Assembly (NCBI GenBank): GCA_018398765.1
Contig: JAHBMJ010000247.1
Coordinates: 42,501-52,858, forward strand
Source of the DNA: Chromera velia
Lineage: Eukaryota > Sar > Chromeraceae
Reading direction: 5' to 3'
Length of the DNA: 10,358 bases
This document shows positions 1-8,058 of this stretch, in pieces (within the stretch, counting starts at the first letter, position 1; each line of letters starts with the position of its first letter). The notes below the pieces were generated by a model, which did no database searches, was not told the origin of the DNA, and saw only the letters and a program-made list of their open reading frames with translations. The translations under genes and the position numbers were made by a program.

Positions 1-812
1 ACAGCCAAGAGCATCAGATTCTTCTGCATCACCTGGGCGCATTCCGTATAGATGTAGACACCTCGTGCTTTATTGCAGCACAATTAACAGAGACGGCACT
101 TAGTCAGTCAGTCAGTTCAGTCAATCAGACTGAATGGTCTCCCTCCTCAAGCTTGTCCTTCTGGACCCTCATCTCCAGCGAGCTAGCAACCTTGAGTTCC
201 AAAGACTCTCTCAAGACAAAGAGAACAGAAAGAAACACTGCACTCCATTACATCTGGAAGAGAGTCTTAAATCCACCACAAATTTCGATTTGAGAACAAA
301 CAACACAAAGGAGACGAAATTTCTTTTCTTTCAATGAGTTTTTCTACTGACGAGCTGGTATTGTACTCTTGTTAGTACTGTAATAGACCTTGCGTACAGT
401 GGTGAGAATTCTCTGTCCAGTCTGACTATTCATCAATACTACAAACTTTACGATCCACACCACATCTGCCTCCCTCTGTTGCCAAACGCTCTGCTAACCA
501 AACTGTAAGCTGTGTGCGTACTAGGCTAAGTAATAATGAGGCTAGCAGTATAATGGTGGGCTAGACAGAGATATTCTCGATCAGCTGTTCATAGAGGGAG
601 TTCCATCTTAGAGTTCTGACAACAACCACTCATGCCAATCATCCAGCTTCTACTGCCTTCCAGGCTTTCTCTTACTTGGCAATAGAACGCATGCCTCACT
701 GTAAGTATCGTTTAGTGCATAAACACACATGCTCATCGATTCTGTACCCTACTCCGTATGAGTATAGCCCGTCGAGCGACTAAGTACAGCCTCGTGGCGG
801 CACCATGTACAG

Positions 813-830
813 GCCCTCCATCAGGAGGGC
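813..830. other. Perfect 7-bp hairpin
   Basis: GCCCTCC (813-819) is followed by the loop ATCA and then GGAGGGC (824-830). The stem is perfect and GC-rich. It sits in non-coding DNA and no function can be assigned. Confidence 0.5.
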
Positions 831-1085
831 GGTATCTAGCGGAGTCGGTGAGGCTTTTAAGACATAGCCCAGCAGGTCCCCTCCTAGAAATCTTCTCCCA
901 CTTCAGACACCTTGGAAAGCGTTGCGTACGGTTGAAAAGAAGAAGGGGGTCTGAAGCTCAGGGTAGTCCTTTTCCATATGAGTTCCTTTAAGTTAATTTT
1001 GTTCGGCTTCCCAGGTGGGACGAGGGGGTAGAGAGGTGGGGCAGGCTAAGGAGCATGTAAGGTGGTACTTCCTGCTTCTTCTTTA

Positions 1086-1113
1086 GAGGGACGTCCGAAA
1101 GGACAGTGCCCTC
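1086..1113 (+). other. Two-tier hairpin with GAAA tetraloop
   Basis: GAGGG (1086-1090) can pair with CCCTC (1109-1113). Inside, GTCC (1093-1096) pairs with GGAC (1101-1104) around a GAAA loop, with an asymmetric internal loop AC/AGTG between the two stems. GNRA-type loops are common in structured RNAs, so this could be part of a small RNA transcribed from the + strand. I do not recognise any RNA family around it, and chance is a real alternative. Confidence 0.35.
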
Positions 1114-1300
1114 ATTGCTGCATGATGCCTAGGACCGGACTGATCGATCTTGGGGCGCAGTGTTTTGCTAGCTAGTAATTCTGAAGTTCGGCCGCTTTAG
1201 GTGAGCAATCGCTAGCGTACTCCTAGCTTGTAATATAACATGAATGCTCACAGACTGCCCTTTACCATTGGGATACTATGGCTGGCGGGTTAAGTCATCT

Positions 1301-1315
1301 CATCATCATCATCAT
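1301..1315. repeat. (CAT)5 microsatellite
   Basis: Five perfect CAT units in non-coding DNA. Confidence 0.8.
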
Positions 1316-2055
1316 CAGTTGGTGGTAATCAATTCTTGTAAGTTATCCAGTGTTGTTCAATAGCCAGCCGTAGCCAGCATGCATGTGCGGCGATACGTAT
1401 ACGGAATATGCACATTCGCGCCGTGATGGCTCTTGGCATCGTCAACTGCATACGCCGGACATTGATTGTTTAAAGTAGTTTAAAGTTTACATAGGTAGGG
1501 TATAGTAGGGTGTACTTGTGCGCTTGATACTACTTCGTACTACTAGGTATACCAAACGTGGCCAGCCCCCCCCGCTAGTATGTATGGTTAGTGTTTGTCT
1601 GTTTTGTGGCGTCATATAATGAAGTCTTGAACAAAGAGCCCGCATAAGCATGCAGACTCGCGTTCGTGGGAAAAACAGGCCTAAACGCCATCAAAACTAT
1701 GACAAAACGCTCTAGCGTGCAACTGGAGTGCGCGAAAGTGGTAAATTTTGTTCTATACAGCAAATTTGTCTATATTTGTTTTTTTTTTTTACAAGTCAGT
1801 TCGCGCGCATTGCGCACGGAGTCAAGTGAGTACATGCGTGAGTGCGTGCGCCATCGCAGGAACTCACTTACCCAGCGGCAGCTGCAACCCCCATGACGTG
1901 CGTAGACGGGCGGCACGCGGGCCATGCAACGCGCACGGCACCATCCATGCATGGAACACCTAGCTCACATTTTCTGGGATTTTGCGCCTTCCGGGCCCCC
2001 ATGCATTTAGCTCGGCATTTCTTACATTTTTATTCTAGACGGGATTTTATCGATA

Positions 2056-2058
<3 letters not shown>

Positions 2059-2087
<29 letters not shown>
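2059..2087. repeat. (AT)n microsatellite
   Basis: About 29 bases of uninterrupted alternating A and T lie roughly 360 bases upstream of the LRR start codon. It could serve as an easily melted or TATA-like element but is most simply a microsatellite. Confidence 0.9.
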
Positions 2088-2092
<5 letters not shown>

Positions 2093-2325
2093 CACGTACA
2101 GATCGATCTGTGTCAGACTGTTTTCTTATAATTCCGGGTGTTCATCCACTTCCGTGCAGACATCTTGAATCTGTCCAGCCGCATTTGGCATCATGCAGTC
2201 GCTTTGTCTTCGATGACAGTCTTTCCTCTAAGTTCCAAAGAAAACCGCTCTCTATATACGTCTGTCTGCATGTCTGCTTGGACGAGAAACCTACCGTTAT
2301 TCAAAAGCAGATCGACTGAACGCAA

Positions 2326-2331
2326 GCATGC
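2326..2331. promoter_or_regulatory. GCATGC palindrome upstream of the LRR gene
   Basis: A GCATGC word lies 116 bases before the LRR start codon. GCATGC is a known AP2-domain binding core in apicomplexans. A single six-base word is expected by chance a few times in a window this size, so the regulatory reading is weak. Confidence 0.2.
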
Positions 2332-2447
2332 GTGAGACCCCGTGAAACAGATCAAACAGATCGACCAAACCTCTCCCAGAGTTTGCACCTGCCTACACAT
2401 AAAGGTGTTCACAGACCGGTAAACACCCTGTCATTTTGTTTGCGAAC

Positions 2448-5018
2448 ATGGAAAACAAAGAAGTGGGTGATCAGCTGTTGGAAACGAAGTCCTTCCAAAC
2501 GGAGAAGAAGAGAGACCAAAGCAGGGACGATGGCCTCTCTGTCCTCGTCAAGCGTTTCGGTTCGTCTTCCAGCATGCTGACAGACCTATTGAAGCAAAGA
2601 GATTCCTTTGGTGTCGCATGGCTGAGCGCTTTCGTGTTTGAGAAGAATAGAACAATGGGAAAGATCGGCCTCGAGGCCCCACACAGTCTAGACCTCTCCG
2701 AAGTAGCCGCGCATGGAATTCCACGTGAGAAGGTCTTCCTACTTCTCGACTTTCTCCCGTCGTCCATCTATGAGATGAAGGTTGATGGTCAGGTCGTGCA
2801 AGGACCTGCCTTCTGTCTGTTCACCCGATTCCTAAAGAGGCTGCAAAGTGGCAGAGAGGGGGGGGGGTTTCGAGCTCACCTGAGGAAGTTCACGTTTGTT
2901 GACCACACCATAGGACCTGTGGAAGCCCCCATCGTCTTTCCTCTCCTCTTGTCCTCCTTGGAGAGTCTGTGCCTGAAGGGCAACACACTAGGCACTGAGG
3001 GCTTCCAAGCCCTTGCGGATGAGATCGCTGCCGGAAGAGCCTCCCGCCTCCTCCTTTTAGATCTTCAGAACACAGGCCTTGATATGCAGAGGATGGAGGT
3101 GCTCTGCCAAGCAATGAAGGGTCTCTCTCCGCATACAGACGCGCAATTTATCGGACAATTTCCTTGCAGGGTTCCGAAAGGAAGTTCTGTCTCCTGAGTT
3201 GTGCGTGTCTGCGCTGTCAAACCTCCGTGTGCTGCGTTTAAGGCACTGCTGTCTGAGCAACTTTTGCGCATCCGAGCTGAACCAGGTACTCTCCAAGGGG
3301 TGTCTACTCAGACTCGAAACACTGGATGTGGGGGGGAACGCTTTCTTGTACACCAAGTTGATCGACTCTCTTCATAAGGGTGTTCTGCCGTCGTTGAAGA
3401 ATTTCTATCTGCCGAAAGCCGGGGGTTACTTTCGGGGGTCTGTGGCCCGGGAGTCGGTTCTTCCGTTTCTTCAAGCCCTTCAGGCCCCCACACGCCCCCT
3501 TCTTGAGCGTGTTAGCCTCCACTTAGCAAACATGAAGGAAGAAGTTTTGAGAGCCTTGGCTGCGGGTCGGTACCCAGCTGTTCGCTGCCTTGAACTTGAC
3601 CTTTTCAACAATCAGATCGAACTTTTTCTCAAAGAGATTCAGCAGGGCGCCTTCGAGGCTCTTAGATTGAATCTGAGTGATTGGAGGCGGATCATGTCGA
3701 TCCCGGTATGGCAGTGCCGGTACAGACAATGCTAAATAGAAGCCTTGCCCTGCTTGGCAGTTGCATTCAAAAAGGGTCTATCGGCTTTCTTCAAAGCGTG
3801 CGGGTGAGTGCCTCACTCGGGGGTTTGAATCCCCAGGCAGGAAGGAGGGCGTTCTTTGCGAGCTTCGGCTTGGCAGAGAAGAAAGTTTCTATGCTCTCGG
3901 AGTTGTCTTTTCCCGACATGAAAGTATCCAATGAAGACCTCGTCTTGTTGGCAGAGGGTGTCAGAGTTGGGAATCTTGGCAGCCTACGTCTTCTTGATTT
4001 GGGAAAGAACTGGAGAATTGGGAAGGAGGGGATGGATGCGGTCATGCAGGCTGTGCTTGAGAACGAAGCAGGTTTGCCTCTTCTCGAGAAGCTCCTTCTT
4101 CCACGCACAAACGCAGGGCGCGGTGCTGCCTCGTTATGCACTGCGCTGAGGTCCGGAAGGTTGCCCAGACTCTCTGAGATTGATCTCGAGGGTACTGGCC
4201 TGAATCTTTCGGCAGTGAAAGCACTCGCAGACACAGTCAGGGGAGGGCATCTGTCTCGTGTTTCCTCTCTCCGCATCTGCGGAAATGTTTTTGTTTTCGC
4301 AGACGCATGGAGTGAGTTCATCGAAGGCATCACAGAGGCAGAGGGCCCCGGTCTGCCCTTCCTGAAGTCTTTGGACTTTTCGGGCACGAAGGCTGGGGGG
4401 GGGTTGGTTGGTCTCGGTGCTGCACTTGTGAGTGGAAGGTTGGATGCAGTCACGGAGGTGAAGTTGAGGAATTCATCGTTGACCGATTCGACTGTCAGAG
4501 GTTTAGCAGATGCACTCAGAGAGGGGCAGCTTCGCTGTCTCACTCTTCTAGACCTGAGTTTCAACGAGAGGGTGGCCGGTGAGACGTGGGCAGAATTTCT
4601 CCGGGCCATGGCAGAGACTCACAACAGTCTTCCCAAAATGAAATCCCTCAATCTGTCAAAAACCAAAGTCGGCGAGGGGGCAGTATCTGTCGGATGTGTT
4701 GCACTTTTCAGGAAGGTACAGAGAAGCTGCATTATCGATTTGCAATGCACTGGGCTGGCAGATGAGTCAGTCATCCGGCTCGGGGAGTCTCTCAGAGGGG
4801 TGTTTGCCAGCAGTGGGACTTTAAAACTGGCAAAGGATGTTGACTTTGGGTGGAATGCAAATCACCTCGTGAAGGGGGGGGCTCAGATAGTGGAGGGGCC
4901 CCCTGGGGTGACAGACATCTTCATAGCATCGCCAAATAACACTGATGACCGAGCTTTGGTCAATGTAGAGGAAGCTGTTGACGAGTTGTGGGCAGGGCTG
5001 CTTGGTTCTACTTGGTGA
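2448..5018 (+). CDS. Leucine-rich repeat protein, RNase-inhibitor-like, three exons
   Basis: The proposed exons are 2448-3120, 3170-3705 and 3837-5018, giving about 796 residues. The start ATG at 2448 has A at -3 and G at +4; an in-frame stop lies upstream at 2400. No signal peptide or membrane segment is visible (MENKEVGDQL...), so a cytosolic or nuclear location is likely. After a roughly 140-residue N-terminal part, leucine-rich repeats run almost to the C-terminus. Strands such as LESLCLKGN, LRLLDLGKN and LTLLDLSFN are joined by helical segments such as ALADTVRGG and ALADALREG. Shorter and longer repeats (about 28-37 residues) tend to alternate. Such proteins form curved scaffolds that bind protein partners; the partner cannot be told. 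Frame changes twice, and the LRR pattern resumes each time, which supports introns rather than a pseudogene. The first junction is well supported; the second is less certain. Several G runs of 7-10 bases lie in the coding strand. Confidence 0.82.
3121..3169 (+). other. Intron 1 of the LRR gene (49 bases)
   Basis: The donor is GTCTCT after AAGG and the acceptor is TTGCAG. Removing it joins ...CQAMKG to FRKEVLSPEL and restores the LRR frame; unspliced, the frame stops at 3195-3197. It is a phase 1 intron. It is very short and its donor is weak beyond the GT, but no other GT-AG pair nearby that I checked restores the frame as cleanly. Confidence 0.7.
3706..3836 (+). other. Intron 2 of the LRR gene (131 bases, boundaries tentative)
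   Basis: The donor GTATGG (3706) and acceptor CCCCAG (ending 3836) give a phase 0 intron. Removing it joins ...SDWRRIMSIP to AGRRAFFASFG and yields a longer-type repeat of normal size, resembling the later ...KNWRIGKEGMDAV repeat. Alternatives that also restore the frame are 3677-3714 (38 bases) and 3720-3760 (41 bases). These would keep LRR-like residues such as LALLGSCIQKG in the protein. cDNA would decide. The 3' half of this stretch has a partial tRNA-like fold (see findings). Confidence 0.5.
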
Positions 5019-5064
5019 CTAATCTTTATCACCCACATGTCTGTGTCTAGCTAGGCGGCTAAAG

Positions 5065-5113
5065 AAAAAAAAAAAGATCCCTGGAATTTAACCCTTTATT
5101 TCTTTTTTTTTTT
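5065..5113. terminator. A11/T11 inverted repeat after the LRR stop
   Basis: A run of 11 A followed by GA (5065-5077) is the exact reverse complement of TC plus 11 T (5101-5113), with a 23-base loop. It begins 47 bases after the LRR stop codon. A poly-A or poly-T stretch here could aid 3' end formation on either strand. Calling it a terminator is inference; homopolymer expansion or a retroposed poly(A) tail are alternatives. Confidence 0.3.
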
Positions 5114-5475
5114 GTTCCTGCAATCCTAGAGTCAACTACTAGCTAAGTCAAACAACTATTCAATGTTTAAGTGCTGTTAAGTATTGTTGCGCTTAAAAAA
5201 GTAAAAAAAATCTTCGAATCACTTAATTTTTTTAAAGACAATTGCCAGTGTGCACGGTTGATCTAAACTGAAAATTTTGTTATTCAATGACTAATTATAA
5301 AAAAAAAGAAAATCTTAATTAAAATTTTTCTTTTTCTAAAAAATGAGAGATAAAAAAATATAAATTTCTGCTCACACTGATACTAAAATAATTATTTAAG
5401 ACGTTTTAAATTTTACCGGTATATCCAAATATTACTAAGAGAAATACCTATAGTACTAGAACTTAGAGCCTGGCA

Positions 5476-5530
5476 TTTATTCATTACATTCATGATTCAT
5501 TTATGATTCAATCATTCATCCATTCATTTT
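5476..5530. repeat. Degenerate CATT/ATTC tandem tract
   Basis: Repeated CATT, ATTC and GATTCA words run for about 55 bases within the AT-rich spacer, with several imperfect units. This is low-complexity DNA with no evident role. Confidence 0.6.
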
Positions 5531-5767
5531 TTTAATTTAAACTACTAGTTAAACTATCTATACTTTAAGTTGATCGATGATGTTGACTTTTGTTCTAAAC
5601 CTTTGACCTGCATGCAACTTTTTATAAAGAAAAGCGACAGTGAAACAGTAATTTTGAAGTTCTAAGTCTGTATGACATTGATTGAGCCGCTACATAAAGT
5701 TTGAACAGATGTTTCAATCTACAATTAACTTTCTAAATCAGCGTCAATCAATAAAAGAACATTTTGT

Positions 5768-7627
5768 TTAAACGTTCAACCCTCTTAAATGCTCTTCCAA
5801 CAAGAGAAGGGTCGCATTTCTTTCATCCTTTTTCACCCCCCCCTTTTTATCAAAAAAACTTTTGATTGCCCTTTCACGATACTTTCGCTGAGCGGTTTCA
5901 ATCTCTTGTGGAGTCCCAAAGTAGTCTTTGCGGGAGTTTTCATTGTGTAGACATTCGCGCACATGTTGGTGAGCACTCCGCAAATCAGCGCCATGATAGG
6001 CATGATACCAGCCACAAAAATGAGCCATGCAACTTTCGCACTTCAATGCCATACAGCCTGTGAAATCTGCATAGAATGCCCTGCAGTTTAGGCAGCACAG
6101 GTTCAGAACTTCATCTCTGATCTGCACAGCCAGTCGTTCAACCTTCTGCTTGAACTCGTCTGATCTATTCCCGACGTCATCCAGGATACGTTGCCTCTCC
6201 TTCTCCAATTTCTCTTCAAACTCAACCCGAACGTCCCCCTCCACTTCATTCCGAACGGCATCCCTCCTAGCGCTCTCGAATCTCTCAAACACCTCTGTCG
6301 GCAGTCGGGTTGCCAGGGATTGGACTCTGAACTGACAAACAGACAGTTGTGGGCGACGGAAACGTCCCCCTCCCTGTGCTGCTGCGACTGCCATCGGTTG
6401 ACCCTCCGCAGCTGTCCTCCCAATCGGGCAGAGAAGACAGCTGCGGGTAGATCGGAGAGATGACAACTGATCTTCGAACAGAGGTTTCATGCACTCAAGG
6501 CACCAGAAGTGCCCTCCTGTGCAGAGGACACCTTCGGACGCACGTTTTCTTTCTAAGTACGCGCTGCAGTTATGCTGCTGCTCGCATGCTCGGTTCACGT
6601 GTGCAAGGTCCTCCAGGAGGCTCACAGAGCGAAACGCAAGATCAACGAACGCCTTGCGGCACGCCGCAGCTGTTGCAGTACACCGAAGCTTGGCGCCTCC
6701 ATCAACAACCTCATACCAGAAGCTGGTGGGACCCCGGAGGAGCATGCAAGCCCCCCGTGGTTTCTCCAAATCCTCCCGAATGGCATTCGCGACTGCAGGA
6801 GGGAAGTGAGAGATCTCACAATCCTCCACAAGACCGCAGTCCTCAGGAGGCTTCTGCAACAGATGTCTGACGTCTCTCACGCACTCACGTACTTTCTCTT
6901 TCAGGCCTCGAAAATGCAGATTGTGGCGACCCGACTGACCTACGTCCGACCTGACAATGCAAAGCTTTTCAAGCACTATGCTTTCTATCCGCTCCCTCAA
7001 AACTCCACTTGATCTCAACAATCCCGCCTGACTTTCCCTCATCTCGAGGGTACCGGTCTCAAGGCGAGCTGCAGAGCCAGACAGATTCTCTATCTCCTTC
7101 TTCCACTTCTGTATCTGTTTCTTTGAGGAGAGGGGAAGCGATGAGTTCTTTCGGAGACTGTCAAGCTGGGTCTCATCGAAAAAATCCCCCAAGACTCGGA
7201 CTTTCGGTTTCTCCAGAAGAAACTCTGACTCGTACTTGTCCCCCTCAGAGGGATCTCTTAACTGTGCGTCTGAGTGAGCAAACGCATACAAGGAGCCGTG
7301 GGGATATGTACCTTTGTGGCCACACATCTTGGTGCGGTACACAGAGGGGTGGAACATTTGCTCGTTCTTATTGCGAGCGCCATCAAAGAAGTACGGGGTC
7401 TTGAACGGATCTCCTCTTCTCTCGGCATCACTGTGAAACCCAAAACAGACAGCTCTATCATGAGGATCCTGTACATTGCAGGGCTGTGTTTTGAACTGGG
7501 ACATCGTCACTCTGGCATCGTCAATGCGCTCCGCATGAGACGTAGGCTCAGCTTTGCCCCGTCTCGTTGACGCGGAAGCTGAGCCAGCGGATGGATTTGA
7601 TCCCCATCTCTTGAAGGGTTGTGTCAT
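5768..7627 (-). CDS. CCCH zinc-finger plus RING/IBR-like protein, with Cys-to-Tyr changes at zinc positions
   Basis: A single open frame of 619 residues runs from ATG at 7627 (G at -3) to TAA. Residues 45-65 form a finger C50-x5-H56-x4-C61-x3-H65, the spacing seen in plant-type tandem CCCH proteins. Residues 92-125 (FHPSVYRTKMCGHKG...AFAHSDAQLR) match the Unkempt/plant second finger, but only C102 and H118 remain; Y108 and Y114 sit where Cys is expected. A helical, charged part follows. Residues 354-400 form a RING: C354-x2-Y357, C369-x3-H373-x2-C376-x2-C379, C397-x2-C400, with Tyr at the second ligand. A probable coiled coil spans about 444-505. Residues 511-559 are IBR-like: C512-x2-C515, C525, C530-x2-C533-x4-C538-x2-Y541, then H553-x-H555-x3-C559, again with Tyr for Cys. 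By family, CCCH fingers bind RNA and RING/IBR modules act in ubiquitin transfer; activity here is doubtful given the missing ligands. It is divergent from the peroxidase gene and convergent with the LRR gene. Confidence 0.82.
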   Translation of the reverse strand: MTQPFKRWGSNPSAGSASASTRRGKAEPTSHAERIDDARVTMSQFKTQPCNVQDPHDRAVCFGFHSDAERRGDPFKTPYFFDGARNKNEQMFHPSVYRTKMCGHKGTYPHGSLYAFAHSDAQLRDPSEGDKYESEFLLEKPKVRVLGDFFDETQLDSLRKNSSLPLSSKKQIQKWKKEIENLSGSAARLETGTLEMRESQAGLLRSSGVLRERIESIVLEKLCIVRSDVGQSGRHNLHFRGLKEKVRECVRDVRHLLQKPPEDCGLVEDCEISHFPPAVANAIREDLEKPRGACMLLRGPTSFWYEVVDGGAKLRCTATAAACRKAFVDLAFRSVSLLEDLAHVNRACEQQHNCSAYLERKRASEGVLCTGGHFWCLECMKPLFEDQLSSLRSTRSCLLCPIGRTAAEGQPMAVAAAQGGGRFRRPQLSVCQFRVQSLATRLPTEVFERFESARRDAVRNEVEGDVRVEFEEKLEKERQRILDDVGNRSDEFKQKVERLAVQIRDEVLNLCCLNCRAFYADFTGCMALKCESCMAHFCGWYHAYHGADLRSAHQHVRECLHNENSRKDYFGTPQEIETAQRKYRERAIKSFFDKKGGVKKDERNATLLLLEEHLRGLNV

Positions 7628-7712
7628 CGCGCCAGGTAGTTTGTCGAAGCCTCAGAACTGCTTCTACAAGTAAAAATCTGTCAGTGACCTGCGTTTCGTC
7701 TCGCAGGGGCTG

Positions 7713-7718
7713 TATATA
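7713..7718 (-). promoter_or_regulatory. TATA-like element of the zinc-finger gene
   Basis: TATATA reads on the - strand within CTTATATACA, 86 bases upstream of the start codon. Position is plausible for a core promoter with a short 5' UTR, but no start site is visible to confirm it. Confidence 0.25.
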
Positions 7719-8008
7719 AGACTTTGGCCGTTCAAGCAAGCTTTTCTGTAAAAGGACCCGAATCTGATCTGCCAGACAACCATCAAACAGACCGAGACAA
7801 ATTAAGTTGGGGAAGGCGGACACGTTGTTGTCGCCTTGAACCTGAGTCGACCTGTGATCGAGGCGGCAACTGGTGTCAGATTAGACCGCATTCAGAATGC
7901 TGAGCATCGATCGGGGAGACGGGGACTGCGTTTTGCAAGCATTCCGAGTTAAAAGGGCGCGCATCTTAATTGCCGGGCGCTTGAGGTTCAGGTCGGCGCG
8001 CGGGACCA

Positions 8009-8050
8009 TGCATGCAGCATGTGCGCGCAAAACGCGCGTACATGCATGCA
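8009..8050. promoter_or_regulatory. Pair of TGCATGCA palindromes flanking a GC-rich inverted repeat
   Basis: Perfect eight-base palindromes TGCATGCA lie at 8009-8016 and 8043-8050. Between and overlapping them, GCATGT plus GCGCG (8017-8027) pairs with CGCGC (8033-8037) and ACATGC (8040-8045) across a CAAAA loop, with a two-base GT bulge. TGCATGCA contains the GCATGC core bound by several ApiAP2 factors in apicomplexans, which are relatives of chromerids. Its place between divergent genes and just before a TATA-like stretch fits a regulatory site. Binding is inferred. Confidence 0.4.
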
Positions 8051-8058
8051 TAGCTACA

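Larger units (their letters stand above)
1..2447. other. Long non-coding stretch upstream of the LRR gene
   Basis: No open frame here is long or protein-like enough to support a gene; the longest runs are short and low in recognisable motifs. It holds a short AGTC tandem tract (102-116), a hairpin at 813-830, a hairpin with GAAA loop at 1086-1113, a (CAT)5 run at 1301-1315, an eight-base C run near 1566-1573, a T run near 1781-1790, a GC-rich block near 1800-1960 with GCGCGCAT and ATGCAT words, and a (TA)n tract at 2059-2087. A strong donor-like GTAAGTAT lies at 701-708, but I could not connect it to an exon. The last few hundred bases presumably contain the promoter and 5' UTR of the LRR gene. 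A degraded transposon or solo LTR is possible, but no terminal repeat or primer-binding site was found. Confidence 0.6.
5019..5767. other. AT-rich spacer between two convergent genes
   Basis: This block is visibly richer in A/T than the flanking genes and holds no protein-like frame. It must contain the 3' UTRs and poly(A) sites of the LRR gene (+) and the zinc-finger gene (-). AATAAA occurs on the + strand at 5750-5755. TTTATT (AATAAA on the - strand) occurs at 5095-5100 and near 5476-5481. Whether this organism uses AATAAA is not known to me. A TGCATGCA palindrome lies at 5609-5616. Confidence 0.65.

Noticed and set aside
758-991. 77-residue open frame on the + strand
   Set aside because: Arg/Ser-rich with no recognisable domain, in a region with no matching neighbours; the length is within chance for this composition.
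1248-1262. Group I intron-like word CTCACAGACTGCC
   Set aside because: It resembles the conserved R/S core element, but no partner P/Q element or P3-P7 pairing was found nearby.
1301-1315. CRISPR-like or other array from short repeats
   Set aside because: Only simple microsatellites are present; there are no spaced direct repeats anywhere in the window.
1842-2168. 108-residue open frame running through the (TA)n tract
   Set aside because: It translates the microsatellite as Ile-Tyr repeats and overlaps several other frames open because of the GC-rich block; not protein-like.
3804-3840. Strong donor GTGAGT with acceptors at 3836 and 3840
   Set aside because: The implied introns of 33 or 37 bases are too short to be convincing, and do not solve the frame change upstream.
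3749-3842. Functional tRNA gene inside the LRR gene
   Set aside because: The acceptor, variable and T arms can be drawn, but no D arm or 7-base anticodon loop on a 5-bp stem could be found, so only a tRNA-like fold is reported.
3791-4609. 272-residue open frame on the - strand
   Set aside because: It is the antisense shadow of LRR exon 3, Ser/Pro/Arg-rich and without domain features.
7548-7823. 91-residue - strand open frame as a first exon of the zinc-finger gene
   Set aside because: It is in another frame, has no domain, and I found no convincing splice pair joining it; the ATG at 7627 gives a complete protein.
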